Shown: positions 9,756 through 19,602 of the stretch, piece after piece
Numbering within the stretch: position 1 is the first letter of the stretch
Layout: each line of letters starts with the position of its first letter
NCBI GenBank assembly: GCA_002104985.1
Contig: MCGO01000225.1
Span: 1 to 59,069, forward strand
From: Rhizoclosmatium globosum
Lineage: Eukaryota > Chytridiomycota > Chytridiomycetes > Chytridiales > Chytriomycetaceae
Length of the DNA: 59,069 bases
Direction of reading: 5' to 3'
The notes under the pieces: generated by a model
Told to the model about the DNA's origin: nothing
The model's database searches: none
What the model saw: only the letters and a program-made list of their open reading frames with translations
Made by a program: the position numbers and the translations under genes

Positions 9756-10927
9756 TGCGTACATGTTGTTCCGTAATTGGCTGGGTTAACACCTTTTTCT
9801 TCGTCTTGGCTGCCACACACTCCCTGATATGCTGGCATTTGGCTCTGTCTCTCTCTCTTTCTCTTATCGATAGTTTATTCTTGCTTTTGTACTTAGATCT
9901 TAATAAAATACCTGAATTGTGCTCCACTCTAAATCGTCCAAGTGTTGATTTGACAGTCAAGGCGATGCAACTTTTTGATGGAGAATGAGTCAGATGACGC
10001 TTTCGATTTCGTAAGATCACCACGCAAAGACGAACTTTGACATAAGCTGAATATCCCACCAACGAATAATGGATGAGAATCGAAGCCACAGAGGGCATGA
10101 TAACATTGATGTGCTGAGATTCATTGATACAGATGGAGAAGAGAATTATATTTTTGTGGAATCAAATAAATGGAAAAAGAACATCCTGAATGACATTGGT
10201 TAATCATCTTCGTTCCAGCAACGGGCTATCGCCGCCACTAGTTTATTGAACTAACTCCATTTAAAGCATTCTGTTTAACCAGGTCATTCTCGTTGAATTA
10301 TTCAAAACAAGGGAGACCAAGAACTCTCTGATGTCAACAAATGTTCATTAAACAGCAAAGTGTGATATCAGGTACGCGCAAACGTTAACTTTATAGATGT
10401 TCCTATTTTTTAGGACTTTACATAACATTGGGAAGGGGGGTGAATCGAAGGATTCTGTATGTGTTGGGGAATTGACGGTGCTATTTCAAACTTTTTGTTA
10501 CCGATATTATGGAAGGTAAGGCGATGTTTGGACGAGTTGGGACGGTGGTGGCGGAGCAAAGCATTGACATCTTACTCATTGTTACTAATGTTCTTCCAAG
10601 GTTCTTCATGAGCATTACATCAAACGTCTTAGTGGCTCAAAAAATGGATTGTGTTAAAAACGCTTAACATTAATTATTTTTTTTTTGGGGTATTTGTAAA
10701 CGAACGGGTTGCTCCAGCAAAATACCAAGCAACACCTTTGCAAAAAAAGTCACTATACCTTTTCAGGGTGGGTGAAAGTAAAAACAATCAAACACATGAT
10801 AAATCCCATAACAATAGTGATATTATACAAACATGTTCAACACGAGCCAAAACAGACTTTTACAAAATACAAACAAATCAAACAAATAACTCAAAGTCTC
10901 GAACCAAAAACCAAAAACCCCAACCAT
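9756..10927. other. AT-rich intergenic, no gene seen
   Basis: 1.17 kb between convergent genes (the B gene at 9237 on plus, the A gene at 10928 on minus). It contains a short TC-rich run near 9848-9868 and an A-rich stretch at 10700-10925. Open frames here are low-complexity (Lys/Asn/Thr-rich) and show no family motif. Confidence 0.4.
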
Positions 10928-11482
10928 TCAAAATAAACCCAGCGAAAGTAATTCTCTTGTGTCTCGCATCATTTCAGCATGGGCTTCCCGTTGACGTTGA
11001 GCAATTAAAGGTGCCTGCACCATAGCCATTATCTCCAACACCTTCAATTCCAGGGCAGTTCGAGGCATATCATTTCTGCGTCTGACTCTTTGTTGTTCGC
11101 GCATCGTCACTGGCGAAGCGGTAGTAGAACGCAGTGCATGGGATGAGGGAGAACCAGTAACCAAAACACGTGGTGACGTGCTTTTAAAGCGTTTTGAGGC
11201 AGCCAAAAAGAGACGTCTGGCACTCGAACCATCGACGTTTTCGCGGCGGAGAAAGGCGGCGAGGGATACTTTGAAAGCGGCGTACGCTGATTGGACCGAT
11301 TGGACCGATTGGGTTGAGGCAGCGGAAGTCGAGAAAGTGGTGGTGGTGGCATCGCCGAGTGGCTCTGAGGACACCACCGATGCGCAAGTGCCCGGCCCAG
11401 GCAAAGTGGAAAACAGGCCCCGGATTTCGCAGAGAAACGAGTCGGCGGAAACGGTCGATTCCGATGAAGGCGGCGATTGCAT
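10928..11482 (-). CDS. Small-protein subfamily A, full length
   Basis: 184 residues. The ATG at 11482 (MQSPPSS) is chosen because the paralogues at 13650 and 15614 start with the same MQ plus Ser-rich leader. Residues ~13-25 are SADSFLCEIRGLF. Then follow QSAYAAFKVSLAAFLRRE and SARRLFLAASKRFKS, a Ser/Thr linker, and the C-terminal block ALELKVLEIMAMVQAP, then REAHAEMMRDTRELLSLGLF. No signal peptide or TM. A conserved element lies 46 bases upstream. Function unknown. Confidence 0.72.
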   Translation of the reverse strand: MQSPPSSESTVSADSFLCEIRGLFSTLPGPGTCASVVSSEPLGDATTTTFSTSAASTQSVQSVQSAYAAFKVSLAAFLRRENVDGSSARRLFLAASKRFKSTSPRVLVTGSPSSHALRSTTASPVTMREQQRVRRRNDMPRTALELKVLEIMAMVQAPLIAQRQREAHAEMMRDTRELLSLGLF

Positions 11483-11527
11483 TTGCGTGCGTGGGTTCCG
11501 AGGGTTTTGGGTGCGAGTGAAAGCGTA

Positions 11528-11538
11528 AATTTCGATCG
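11528..11538 (-). promoter_or_regulatory. Shared upstream element GATCGAAATTT (copy 1)
   Basis: On the minus strand the sequence GATCGAAATTT lies 46 bases before the ATG of the 10928 gene. It recurs 48 bases before the ATG at 13650 and 57 bases before that at 15614, followed each time by a related GC..TCA stretch. It may be a promoter or leader element or simply retained duplicated sequence. Confidence 0.4.
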
Positions 11539-13140
11539 GGAAGGTTGTGCTGGCAAAACAGATCGACTTGACCTGCCACCTGGATCCAAGCACTGGCACC
11601 CCCCTTACGTACAGGGACACGGAAACAGGTAAACCACGAAGGACTCTATGCCTCATTCTACATATATTCTGCTAGTATCTCAAGTAAGTAGGGAATAAAT
11701 AAATAAATATGTAGATACCTCTTCCTTTTTTGGATATCATGGATCCATGGGTATCAACCCGCATCTAAACATCTGGTTCTAGGCGAATGCATTAAAACAG
11801 CTATGCAAACAGAGTTCATCGCAAAGAATGCATGAATACCTGAGCATCACAATGACAAACGCACACTTGGGCGATGCACAACCTCATAACCCAACACAAG
11901 CACACGAGAGTGAAAGTGTGGCAGCGGCCCTAGGAGGAGACAAGAGAGTCTTATCGATAGTCATGACCAAGGGAGATGAAGGGATTCCGATGCGCATACT
12001 GGACGTCGGGGGTGGGGCAAAGGAGGAGGGAAGGCTCTTGGTCCCAAGTTTTTCGGTGGTTAAAAAAATTAGATACGTCCTGGCTGGCATCACCAAAAAA
12101 ACGTACAAGTGATCAAATGCTACACACGGCTCGATAAACTAGTAAGTATTCTTTTAACTTAACATTACACTTGCGTACATTCGGTCGCCTAATGTTGATG
12201 CAAGTATGTCTTCTTCCCACACCATTATTTTTGATAACAAGCTTCGATCGTAGCTGCAAAGACCGTTTATACTTTTGGCGAGTTTGTTTGTTTATTCGGG
12301 GAAGCTCTGTTGGTACTGTAAAGAGTGATTTAACGATGGTTTTGGGGTTGACGAGTTTTAAGATGTGTACAGAGGCGACCTCATATCCCCATCAATATCC
12401 ACACCTCTGCAGCAACTTTTAGCCTATTAGAGAGTCCACTGCCAAATGCCATGTACTCGACACCTCCAAGATGGTTTCTTCTCGCATTTATCACTATTTG
12501 CTTCAACCTATCCTCGACAATACTCACAGCGAGAGTTCGCACTGACAGGGACGCATAATATCGATTTGAATTCTTACCGAGAAGGGGAAAGTAGGGGGTC
12601 GTCCATTGAGTGACATTGTTGGGTTGGGTTTTTTTGCGAGGAGACTGAGATATGCACCATTCATCCATATCACTTTTTTCTCCCTCCATTTACGTAAGGG
12701 TACGGAGGAAAGAAAAAGTTAGTTGACACCAAACAAACTACAGACTTTCGCTGTATATTCTAGTTGCATCGTTGTTTAAGTTAGTTTCCTTTGAGAGCGG
12801 AATTTTAGTAGTGGTTTGTGGAAGGTGCTTTTCGAGTAGCTAGAGACACAGTCCTTAAAAAATACTGCAAGTAATGCATGTCAACCGAGTGAAATGATTT
12901 GTAGCCTCGTGTTGAGTGCGGATGTTGGGAATATTTTCATGTTTTGAAAACGGTTTCCATCTTAAGTTCGTTTCAAATGAGCCGAGAGCAACACGTTAAC
13001 ATAAATCGTAAAACCATGCAGAATCGAAGAATTTTTATACAAGGACAACAATGGGATTTAACAGCAAATAAAAACAAGAATGGAAGAGAACGAGAACAGT
13101 GGCGTTTAGCAGAACCCCCAAAATTGATCTCCTTCCCCTT
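11539..13140. other. Intergenic, no gene seen
   Basis: 1.6 kb between two minus-strand subfamily A genes. Several short open frames exist on both strands (for example around 11828-12112 and 12381-12689), but none carries a family motif or known domain. A TTACGTAA palindrome lies near 12691-12698. No repeat or RNA recognised. Confidence 0.35.
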
Positions 13141-13650
13141 CTAAAGTAAACCCAACGATAACAAGACTCTCGTTTCGCGCATGAGTGCAGCATGAGCTCG
13201 TTGTTGCTGTTTCGCAATATATTTGGCGCGTGCATACGATAGTGATACTAATGCCTTCACCTCCGTCGCCTCTCTCTCCCTCGAAATCCTACTCCTCGGG
13301 CTTCTTACACGTCGTCCGATGGAGGCGGTGGGTCGAGGCGGTGCACCATATACCGAAACAGGGTGTATGAATGAGGCTTGAGAACCAGTGCTGTGAAAGA
13401 GCCTCGCACGCACTGTGAATCTCTCACGGGCTGTTTTGCCATCTAGCTTTTGTTGCAGGAGGTATTCGGCGAGAGAGACTTTGAACCCTGAGAATGCATA
13501 TTCGAGTTGTGATTCGAGAGTGTCTGCGATGGTAGGGTTGGGAGTGGGTGATTGGGTAGGAGAGGTGGGAGGAAGGAAGAGGGCCTGGGTGTCGCGGAGG
13601 AATGTTTCTGCGGAAGCGGTTGAAGTGGTATCCGATGGTTGTCGCTGCAT
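13141..13650 (-). CDS. Small-protein subfamily A, full length (tandem pair, copy 1)
   Basis: 169 residues from ATG at 13650. The order is MQRQPSD leader, AETFLRDTQALF, Pro/Thr spacer, LEYAFSGFKVSLAEYLLQQ, KTARERFTVRARLFHS, linker, then EREATEVKALVSLSYARAK and RAHAALMRETRVLLSLGLL. It has the same length as the 15105 gene and is very similar in both domains, so the two are recent duplicates. Their upstream regions match as well. Function unknown. Confidence 0.72.
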   Translation of the reverse strand: MQRQPSDTTSTASAETFLRDTQALFLPPTSPTQSPTPNPTIADTLESQLEYAFSGFKVSLAEYLLQQKLDGKTARERFTVRARLFHSTGSQASFIHPVSVYGAPPRPTASIGRRVRSPRSRISREREATEVKALVSLSYARAKYIAKQQQRAHAALMRETRVLLSLGLL

Positions 13651-13697
13651 TTTACGATGGGATCCGATGGCCTTGGGTGCTTTGCGTGAGTGAGGGC

Positions 13698-13708
13698 AAA
13701 TTTCGATC
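13698..13708 (-). promoter_or_regulatory. Shared upstream element GATCGAAATTT (copy 2)
   Basis: Lies 48 bases before the ATG at 13650 and is followed on the minus strand by GCCCTCACTCACGC, close to the sequence at the same place before 11482 and 15614. Confidence 0.45.
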
Positions 13709-15104
13709 TTGAGGGGCGGAGGTGCCAACAAGATCGCAAGTGAAAAAAACGAAGCCAAGCATCCAGTGCTGCGCCTGGCATTGTCGAAAACAATTGGATG
13801 TCAATGAAGGGATCCAGTTGGCTATGACTTGGTTGGAGGGTATCGTGCAGTCTTTCTTGTCCAAATTCAACAGTGTACGTTCCTAGCAAAGTGATTCACA
13901 GAGGATACCAACAGAGATAGCGCAGGCTCTAATGAATAGTGTAAGAGATGCAGTGATGCGATGGGGCAAGAATTGCGTAGTTTACCGAAGGATACGTCAT
14001 ACTGAATAATAGCAAACAAGCACCACGGGCCTTCGTCGGCTGCTTCAGGGATACCAGTTAGCATCTAGTACCAGCCAGCATCGTCAATCACACAGGATGG
14101 CCCATGTCTCTTCAGAGTGGACGTGGGTGGATGTCCTCGTTTTTGCACCCAAGTATTTCGGGGTCAAAGAATGAAAATTGGTCAAGTGCTGGCTGCCACG
14201 CATTCACAAAAACACTCGTGGTTCGCGGTCCACAATATCAATCGTGGATATCTTTGTAAAACGCGTAAGTGTTATCAACGGTGTTAATGTCCTCGATGAC
14301 ATAACATCGAAAATCGACAAAGTAAGGGGCCTTACCTTGTCATCTAACATGAACGATGCACATCCTTCACTTTGAAAAGATGACACATCTTGTAAGCCTT
14401 TTGATGGGGCTGGCATACGATGGATTCGTCGTTGCCTGAATTGATAAGCAACGGCTCCAAGACTGGACTGTCAGTTGGCAGCTGCATCAGGGCACGAAGT
14501 TACGTATAGGGTTATTGCTTGCATTGAGTCCTTGGGACAAGCTACCATAATACAGATCCGTAGGTGATGCTCCCTTGGTTCAAGTGATACCAACCCCGGA
14601 TTTGTTTTGGTCTTTTTTTCTCCTGTTGCTGAGATCAGCAAACAGACCACACAACTTGACAAAAAGAATATCGCATTCTTCGAGTATGCTTTCTGGTTCT
14701 CTTGCTAAAAATCATGCTCGCAGGGAAGATGCGGATTTTTAAAGAGAGTTATTAATTTTGTTGTTTTAATTTGTTGTTATGTATGTATTTAGAGGAAACC
14801 AACCATTATGATGATGTCATTGTTATGATATTCTTGCTTTAATAAATAGAGGGGTCGTGAAGGAGGACATTTTCTGATTCATTTCTTTTTTTGTCAAATA
14901 CCACTGTTGTTGGTTACTGGGAACCTCAAAGGTCGATGAACGAAAGTAACATTTATCGGAAGAAAATGGTAATTAATATTTATACAAACAGACCAAGAAA
15001 GGGAAGACTACTAAGTAATGTAATTAAAACAGAAACGGGGTAAGAATTGGAAGATGAAACCTCCCTCAACAACCAGAAAGAACCATCAACCAAACACCTT
15101 TCCA
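13709..15104. other. Non-coding flank of tandem copy 1
   Basis: 1.4 kb upstream of the 13141 gene. Parts of it are repeated upstream of the 15105 gene (see the tandem duplication). No intact open frame is shared by both copies, so it looks like duplicated regulatory or decayed sequence rather than a gene. Confidence 0.4.
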
Positions 15105-15614
15105 TCAAATCAAACCCAACGCCAACAAAGTTCTCGTTTCACGCATGATAGAAGCATGTGTTTCCTGTTGCTGTTGAGAATCATACGGCGCACGTGCAGC
15201 AGCCAACTCCACCAACTCTCTCAATTCCCTTCCCCGTCTTGACGATCTCATCGCCTCCGTTCTTCTCACACGATATGCGTTCGACATTGTTGCCGACGAT
15301 GTAGTGGCGTTGGCGCTGATATAGGGGGATACGAAAACATTTGTAAGAGTGCGTCCCGAGCTGTAATAGCGTCTCGCCCGCATTGTGAATGTCCTTCTCG
15401 CGGTTTTGCCGTCCATGTTCTGTAGGAGGAGGTACACGGCCAACGAGACTTTGAATCCGGAGAACGCAGATTCGAGTTGTGATTCGAGAGAAGCGGCTGT
15501 CGTTGTCGCTGGAAGAGTGGGAGTAGATGACGACGAAGGGATGTTGTTGAATAACGCCTGTGTATCGCGCAGGAATGAGTCCGCTGAGATCATATCGGAT
15601 AGTTGTCGCTGCAT
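15105..15614 (-). CDS. Small-protein subfamily A, full length (tandem pair, copy 2)
   Basis: 169 residues from ATG at 15614. The order is MQRQLSD leader, ADSFLRDTQALF, Ser/Thr/Ala spacer, LESAFSGFKVSLAVYLLLQ, KTARRTFTMRARRYYSS, linker, then RELRELVELAAARAPYD and ETHASIMRETRTLLALGLI. It matches the 13141 gene in length and order. No TM or signal peptide. Function unknown. Confidence 0.72.
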   Translation of the reverse strand: MQRQLSDMISADSFLRDTQALFNNIPSSSSTPTLPATTTAASLESQLESAFSGFKVSLAVYLLLQNMDGKTARRTFTMRARRYYSSGRTLTNVFVSPYISANATTSSATMSNAYRVRRTEAMRSSRRGRELRELVELAAARAPYDSQQQQETHASIMRETRTLLALGLI

Positions 15615-15670
15615 TTCTTATCGAGTGGGATGTGCTGGTCTTTTTGGGTTGCTTTCGGTGTATGAGGGCC

Positions 15671-15681
15671 AAATTTCGATC
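15671..15681 (-). promoter_or_regulatory. Shared upstream element GATCGAAATTT (copy 3)
   Basis: Lies 57 bases before the ATG at 15614, followed on the minus strand by GGCCCTCATACACC. Third example of the element in front of a subfamily A gene. Confidence 0.45.
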
Positions 15682-16686
15682 GCCTTTGGTGGGAAGGACC
15701 AACAGGATCGCCAGTGAAAAAAACGAAGCCAAGCATGTGAGTCGTTTCGCCCGGCGTTGTCGAAAAACAATCGTGACAAGGATGATGGGATCCCGTGGAG
15801 TGTGATTTGGTTGCCAAGTATCAATGCATCTTGGAAGGTGGAGATCCATAAGAAGGAAGCGATCATGCAATGATAGAGTCGAGCGATAATGTTCATCCTA
15901 TTGAATGACATATAGACTGCAATCACTATCATACATTAATAGCTCTCCACACGGATCAAGAGATCCACAATCATACTTGATAACAGCTAGTAGCATCCAT
16001 TGTCATTGTAGACTGTTGTAGCCAGAGAGACCCATGGTGTTCAGACGGTGGGGTATCCCTCCCGAGGTTTTCGATTTAAGGAAAGAAATTTGGTGCTCCA
16101 CTGGCTGCCACTTGCACATGGAAACACCCCCAATTCAAAAACGTTCGGGGGATAACAAGACCTCTAATTAATGGATTTGTATTAAGTTTAAGAGTTCATA
16201 TATTGTATGAATCGCAGTCAGTACTCACCAAAGGTAAAGTCAGAGCAAACGAGCGACGGGTTTACATAGTACCAGGTTAAATTCGCACGAGAGGGTATTT
16301 GAAGTGGTTGAGGGTCTTTGAATTGAATGATTTTGTGGTGTTGATAGATAAACCTTGGACATCCACCAAGGGCCTAACGCTGCCATAATGCAGGTCTACT
16401 CACTCCTCCTTGGTCGTCATGGCACTAGTTCGAGTGTGGTTCATAGCTGCGTGGCCAAGGGGGTCAAAGCAGTGGTTCTTGCCATTTTTTTCGTTTTTGC
16501 TGAGATCAGCACAGACTGTCCACGTCATCCCATCCTGATTTGAAAAAGTTCTCACACTTGAATATGTTCATTCTCCCATACAAATAATAATACAACAATA
16601 ACAAGCAAAAACTTATAATAACAGACGAAGACGTTCCACGCATCCCATCCACCACAATATAAACAAACCAAGCATGAAGTTTTTTT
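15682..16686. other. Non-coding flank of tandem copy 2
   Basis: About 1 kb between the A gene at 15105 and the 3' end of the C2H2 gene, both minus strand. It carries segments homologous to 13720-14660. No gene recognised. Confidence 0.4.
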
Positions 16687-18962
16687 TCATAATATGGAAT
16701 CCAAGTCATCAGAATACTCGACTCCAGCCCCACTTTTCCCTTCATACTCGTCATCACTATCGTCGTCGTCTTCCTCGTTCTCCTCATCCTCGTCGTCTTC
16801 TTCATACCCTCCACCTCCTCCCGTTTCTTCACTCTCTCCAAACACTTCTCCCCGTTCTAACCGTTCACGCAACATTTGCATTTCAGCTTCGGCTGCGAGA
16901 GCGAGAACGCCGATTCCTTCTCCACCCGTGGTTCCGCTTGCGCGTCGTTGCTTTTGGCTTTGGACGCGGCGTTGTTCTAGGATTTGTTCGAGTTCGGTTG
17001 TTGGGGTTGATACGCTGTGGAGGGCGACGGTTGCGGGTGGGTCGTATTGTGAGGCTGCTGATGCAAAGTCCATGGATGCACGGCGCGATGCAGCGAGGTG
17101 GTGGTCTGGGATGAGGAAGGGTGGCTGGGTTGCGTCAATATTGTTGAAGGCAGTTGAAGGGTCGTGTGAGTTTGAGTAAAAGGATGTTGTTGACGGAATG
17201 GATGAGGTGGCGGGAGTTTCGATTTGAGAAGGCATGTTTGTTCTTCTTCGTGATTGACGTGTGGAGGTATTGGGAACTGGATCGGGTTGTTGTGGATGAG
17301 ACCAGTCGGCAGCAACGGCAGCAGCCATTGCCTGGAATTGTTGCGTTGGAATGTGAGTCGATGTTGTGGTTTGGGGGATTTGGATGCCGTAGCCGTCGGA
17401 CGAAGAACTACTGGATGAGTCTCGGCGTTGATGTTGCATATATGCATATTGCTGCTGTTGCTGTTGTTGCTGCTGTTGCTCTTGTTGATGCGATGCTGTA
17501 AACACGTTCTGGGGATATACTTGGTCAAGTGATGGAGTGGATGGCGCCGAGTTTGCAGCCGTATTCGATGGATTGCCTTCCTGAACATGGCGTTCCTGAG
17601 CTGCATGTCGGCGCAACTGGTCAAACGTCGTGAATGATGTCTGGCATACAGTACAAGTATGTGCCCGGTCCTTGGAGTGCAGCTGTGTCATTTATTATTA
17701 GTGTCGTGTCTCCAGAAGTGGCAGTACTATATCAGCGACCCATTCCCATGATACTTTTATTCGCTCCGCTCACATATTCGCTTCGCGAAGTTTGGTTCTA
17801 CCGCTCACAGCTCCGCTTTGGCTTTTTCTCTGCTCGCTGCGCTCACTATTCCCCTTTTGTGACTGTTCTCATTTGACTAGATCGATTTCTTTGCTCGTTA
17901 CACTCGCTGTTTGTCGTCTTTTCGCATGTTTCCACGCGAACTCAGACTCCCTCGCGACCCTTCGGGCGCTCTGTCGTCTTCCGTTCGTTCGCATTTCGCC
18001 CGTTCGACATTCCTTCACTCGTTCCTCGTTCAGTCATGATCTCGCTCGTATGTTTCGTCCCTCGTAAGAACACCCACCGTCCGAACATGCCTCTGCAAAT
18101 CATGTTTCCGCGAAAAAGAAGCATTACAATAAACACACTTGTGAGGACGTTCACCGGAATGACAATAAGAATGAGATTTCAAGTTGTAAGCACGAGGAAA
18201 GATTTTCCCGCAACCAGGATAGAGACAGGGGTATTGTTTCCCGGATGGGTTTGTTGTGGCGGTATTTGCAGTGTTTACCGTTGAAGAAGATGGAGTCGAT
18301 GTGGAGGTTGTAGTTGTAGAGGAAAGTGGAAGCACAGATGGTGTTGAGGACGAAACAATGGCAGGAGAGTTTCGGGTAGATCGTTTTGGAGAGTTTTTGA
18401 TATCCTCAGATTTCAGAGATTGATGAAGGGAAGATGAAGTGGAATTGTTGTTACTGTTGAAATGGGCGATGGAGTCCGAACTTATTGATGCAGCACCAGA
18501 AAGCAAAAGAGCAATATTGTTTTGAGAATTCAAGTCGCTGATTTGAGGAATTTGGTTGTTTTGGAGGACAGGAGATGGAACGGAAAGCGTGGACTGGGCC
18601 GATGATTCGTTTGAGGAATGCAGCTGGTTTGAGTGGTGATCCTGGTACAGATTGTGGTTTGAATTGGTTGACGAGTAAGCTGAGGAGTAGTTGAAGGTGG
18701 AAGATGGTTGGTGGTGGCTGTAGGCTGAATACGGATTGTAGAGATGGTTTGAATGCGATGTTGAATAGTGGTTGTTGCTCTGGTTCTGGTGCGAGTGCGA
18801 GTGGGAGTGCGAGTGGGATGGGTACGGGTACGATGGGTAAGACTGTTCAAAGAGCGGTGAATCGGCACTTGAAACCGAGGAAGTTGATGAGGAAGAGCCC
18901 CGGCGCTGAAGCTGCGTTTCTGTTTGGCTCAGAAGGAACTTGACTGTTTCCTGCGGGTTCAT
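16687..18962 (-). CDS. C2H2 zinc-finger transcription factor (three fingers, Crz1/Azf1-like)
   Basis: 626 residues from two exons, 18962-18078 and 17682-16687, joined in phase 0 across a 395-base intron (donor GTGGGT, acceptor CACAG). The N-terminal ~235 residues are Ser/Asn/His-rich with an SHSHSHS run. Three C2H2 fingers follow: C4-type spacing CLYPGC..F..AYNLKSHSYCH, then CVYCNASFSRKHDLQRHVRTLH, where the intron splits the last HxxxxH, then CTVCQTSFTTFDQLRRHAAQERH. The AYNLKSH and RKHDLQRH linkers resemble fungal Crz1/Azf1-type DNA-binding domains. The C-terminal ~250 residues have poly-Gln, Ser-rich and very acidic segments (EEDDEDEENEE), typical of activation regions. Target genes cannot be inferred. 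Confidence 0.8.
17683..18077 (-). other. Unusually long intron with CG-rich short palindromes
   Basis: 395 bases, against 44-80 for most introns here. The sense strand is rich in GAGCG/GCGAGC/GAACGA words and contains perfect small palindromes such as CTTCGCGAAG and GAGCGCAGCGAGC. This composition is unlike the flanking exons and may mark an inserted introner-like or foldback element. Confidence 0.4.
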
Positions 18963-19602
18963 ATTGGCTTGTGGTCTCTAGTACTGCTTGCTGCCTGCTC
19001 GTTCCTGGTGTTAAAGAAGGGTCGATTGCTAGGAAGGTGCTAGGTGTAAGGTGCGAGGTGCTAGGTGCTAGGAAGGAAGGAGAAGGAGGTTGTCTTAGAA
19101 CACAGCAGACACTAACGAGACGCCCTAGGAACACACAAACCAAAACTAACTTTGTTCTCAGTTCTCCAAAAGTTGAGTGCTGGGCTCAAAGCGTTGAATC
19201 GGTGCCTTGTTCGCTTTGCTGCGTTTGCGTTTGCGTTTGCTGAGTTGGTTGAGAAAAGGATGGGCGATGCTTGGCTCTGACCCAAGCACTTGCTCTTTCT
19301 TTGTTGGATGAAAAAATGTGAAAAGCTTAACATACAAGTAGATATCTATTGATCTATGCTTTCTCTTTCAATTTAAATGCTTAAATTGGTGGCCTCGTAT
19401 GGAGAGGTCCATGTTTCTGAAAGCATCTTCATAACCATGTTGAATAACAGGGCCATATTCTCTTTCTGACCTTCTCCTCTTATTTATTGTTTTTATCGCT
19501 TAACGACAATTTCAAGCTCCGCTCAAGAGAAAACACTCATCGAAAAGCTGACAATTTCCGTCAAACATCAACCACAAACAGTCTGTCCCAGTCTGTCCTT
19601 CA
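18963..19602. other. Divergent promoter region, no gene
   Basis: Spacer between the minus-strand C2H2 gene and the plus-strand membrane protein. It contains a short degenerate repeat of GTGCTAGGT/GAGGTGCTAGG near 19037-19072 and GTTTGCGTTTGCGTTTGC near 19221-19240. Confidence 0.4.

Larger units (their letters stand above)
13141..16550. repeat. Tandem duplication of a ~2 kb unit (A gene plus upstream flank)
   Basis: Unit 1 is 13141 to about 14660 and unit 2 is 15105 to about 16530. Besides the genes, matched stretches in the same order include the leader with AAATTTCGATC (13698 and 15671), GTGAAAAAAACGAAGCCAAG (13730 and 15714), TTGTCGAAAA (13781 and 15757), a GGATCC/GGATCCC stretch (13810 and 15788), CTACCATAAT against CTGCCATAAT (14542 and 16380), and TTGCTGAGATCAGCA (14626 and 16497). 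The intervening parts have diverged. Confidence 0.6.

Noticed and set aside
12381..12689. Minus-strand 102-codon frame upstream of the tandem A genes
   Set aside because: No family motif, no homologue in the duplicated flank and no recognisable domain.
13443..13889. Minus-strand open frame overlapping the A gene at 13141
   Set aside because: Shifted shadow of a family gene whose own frame carries conserved motifs found in eight paralogues.
16694..17179. Plus-strand Ser-rich open frame over the C2H2 gene
   Set aside because: It is the antisense of the acidic C-terminus of the transcription factor; its Ser runs are only the complement of Glu/Asp codons.
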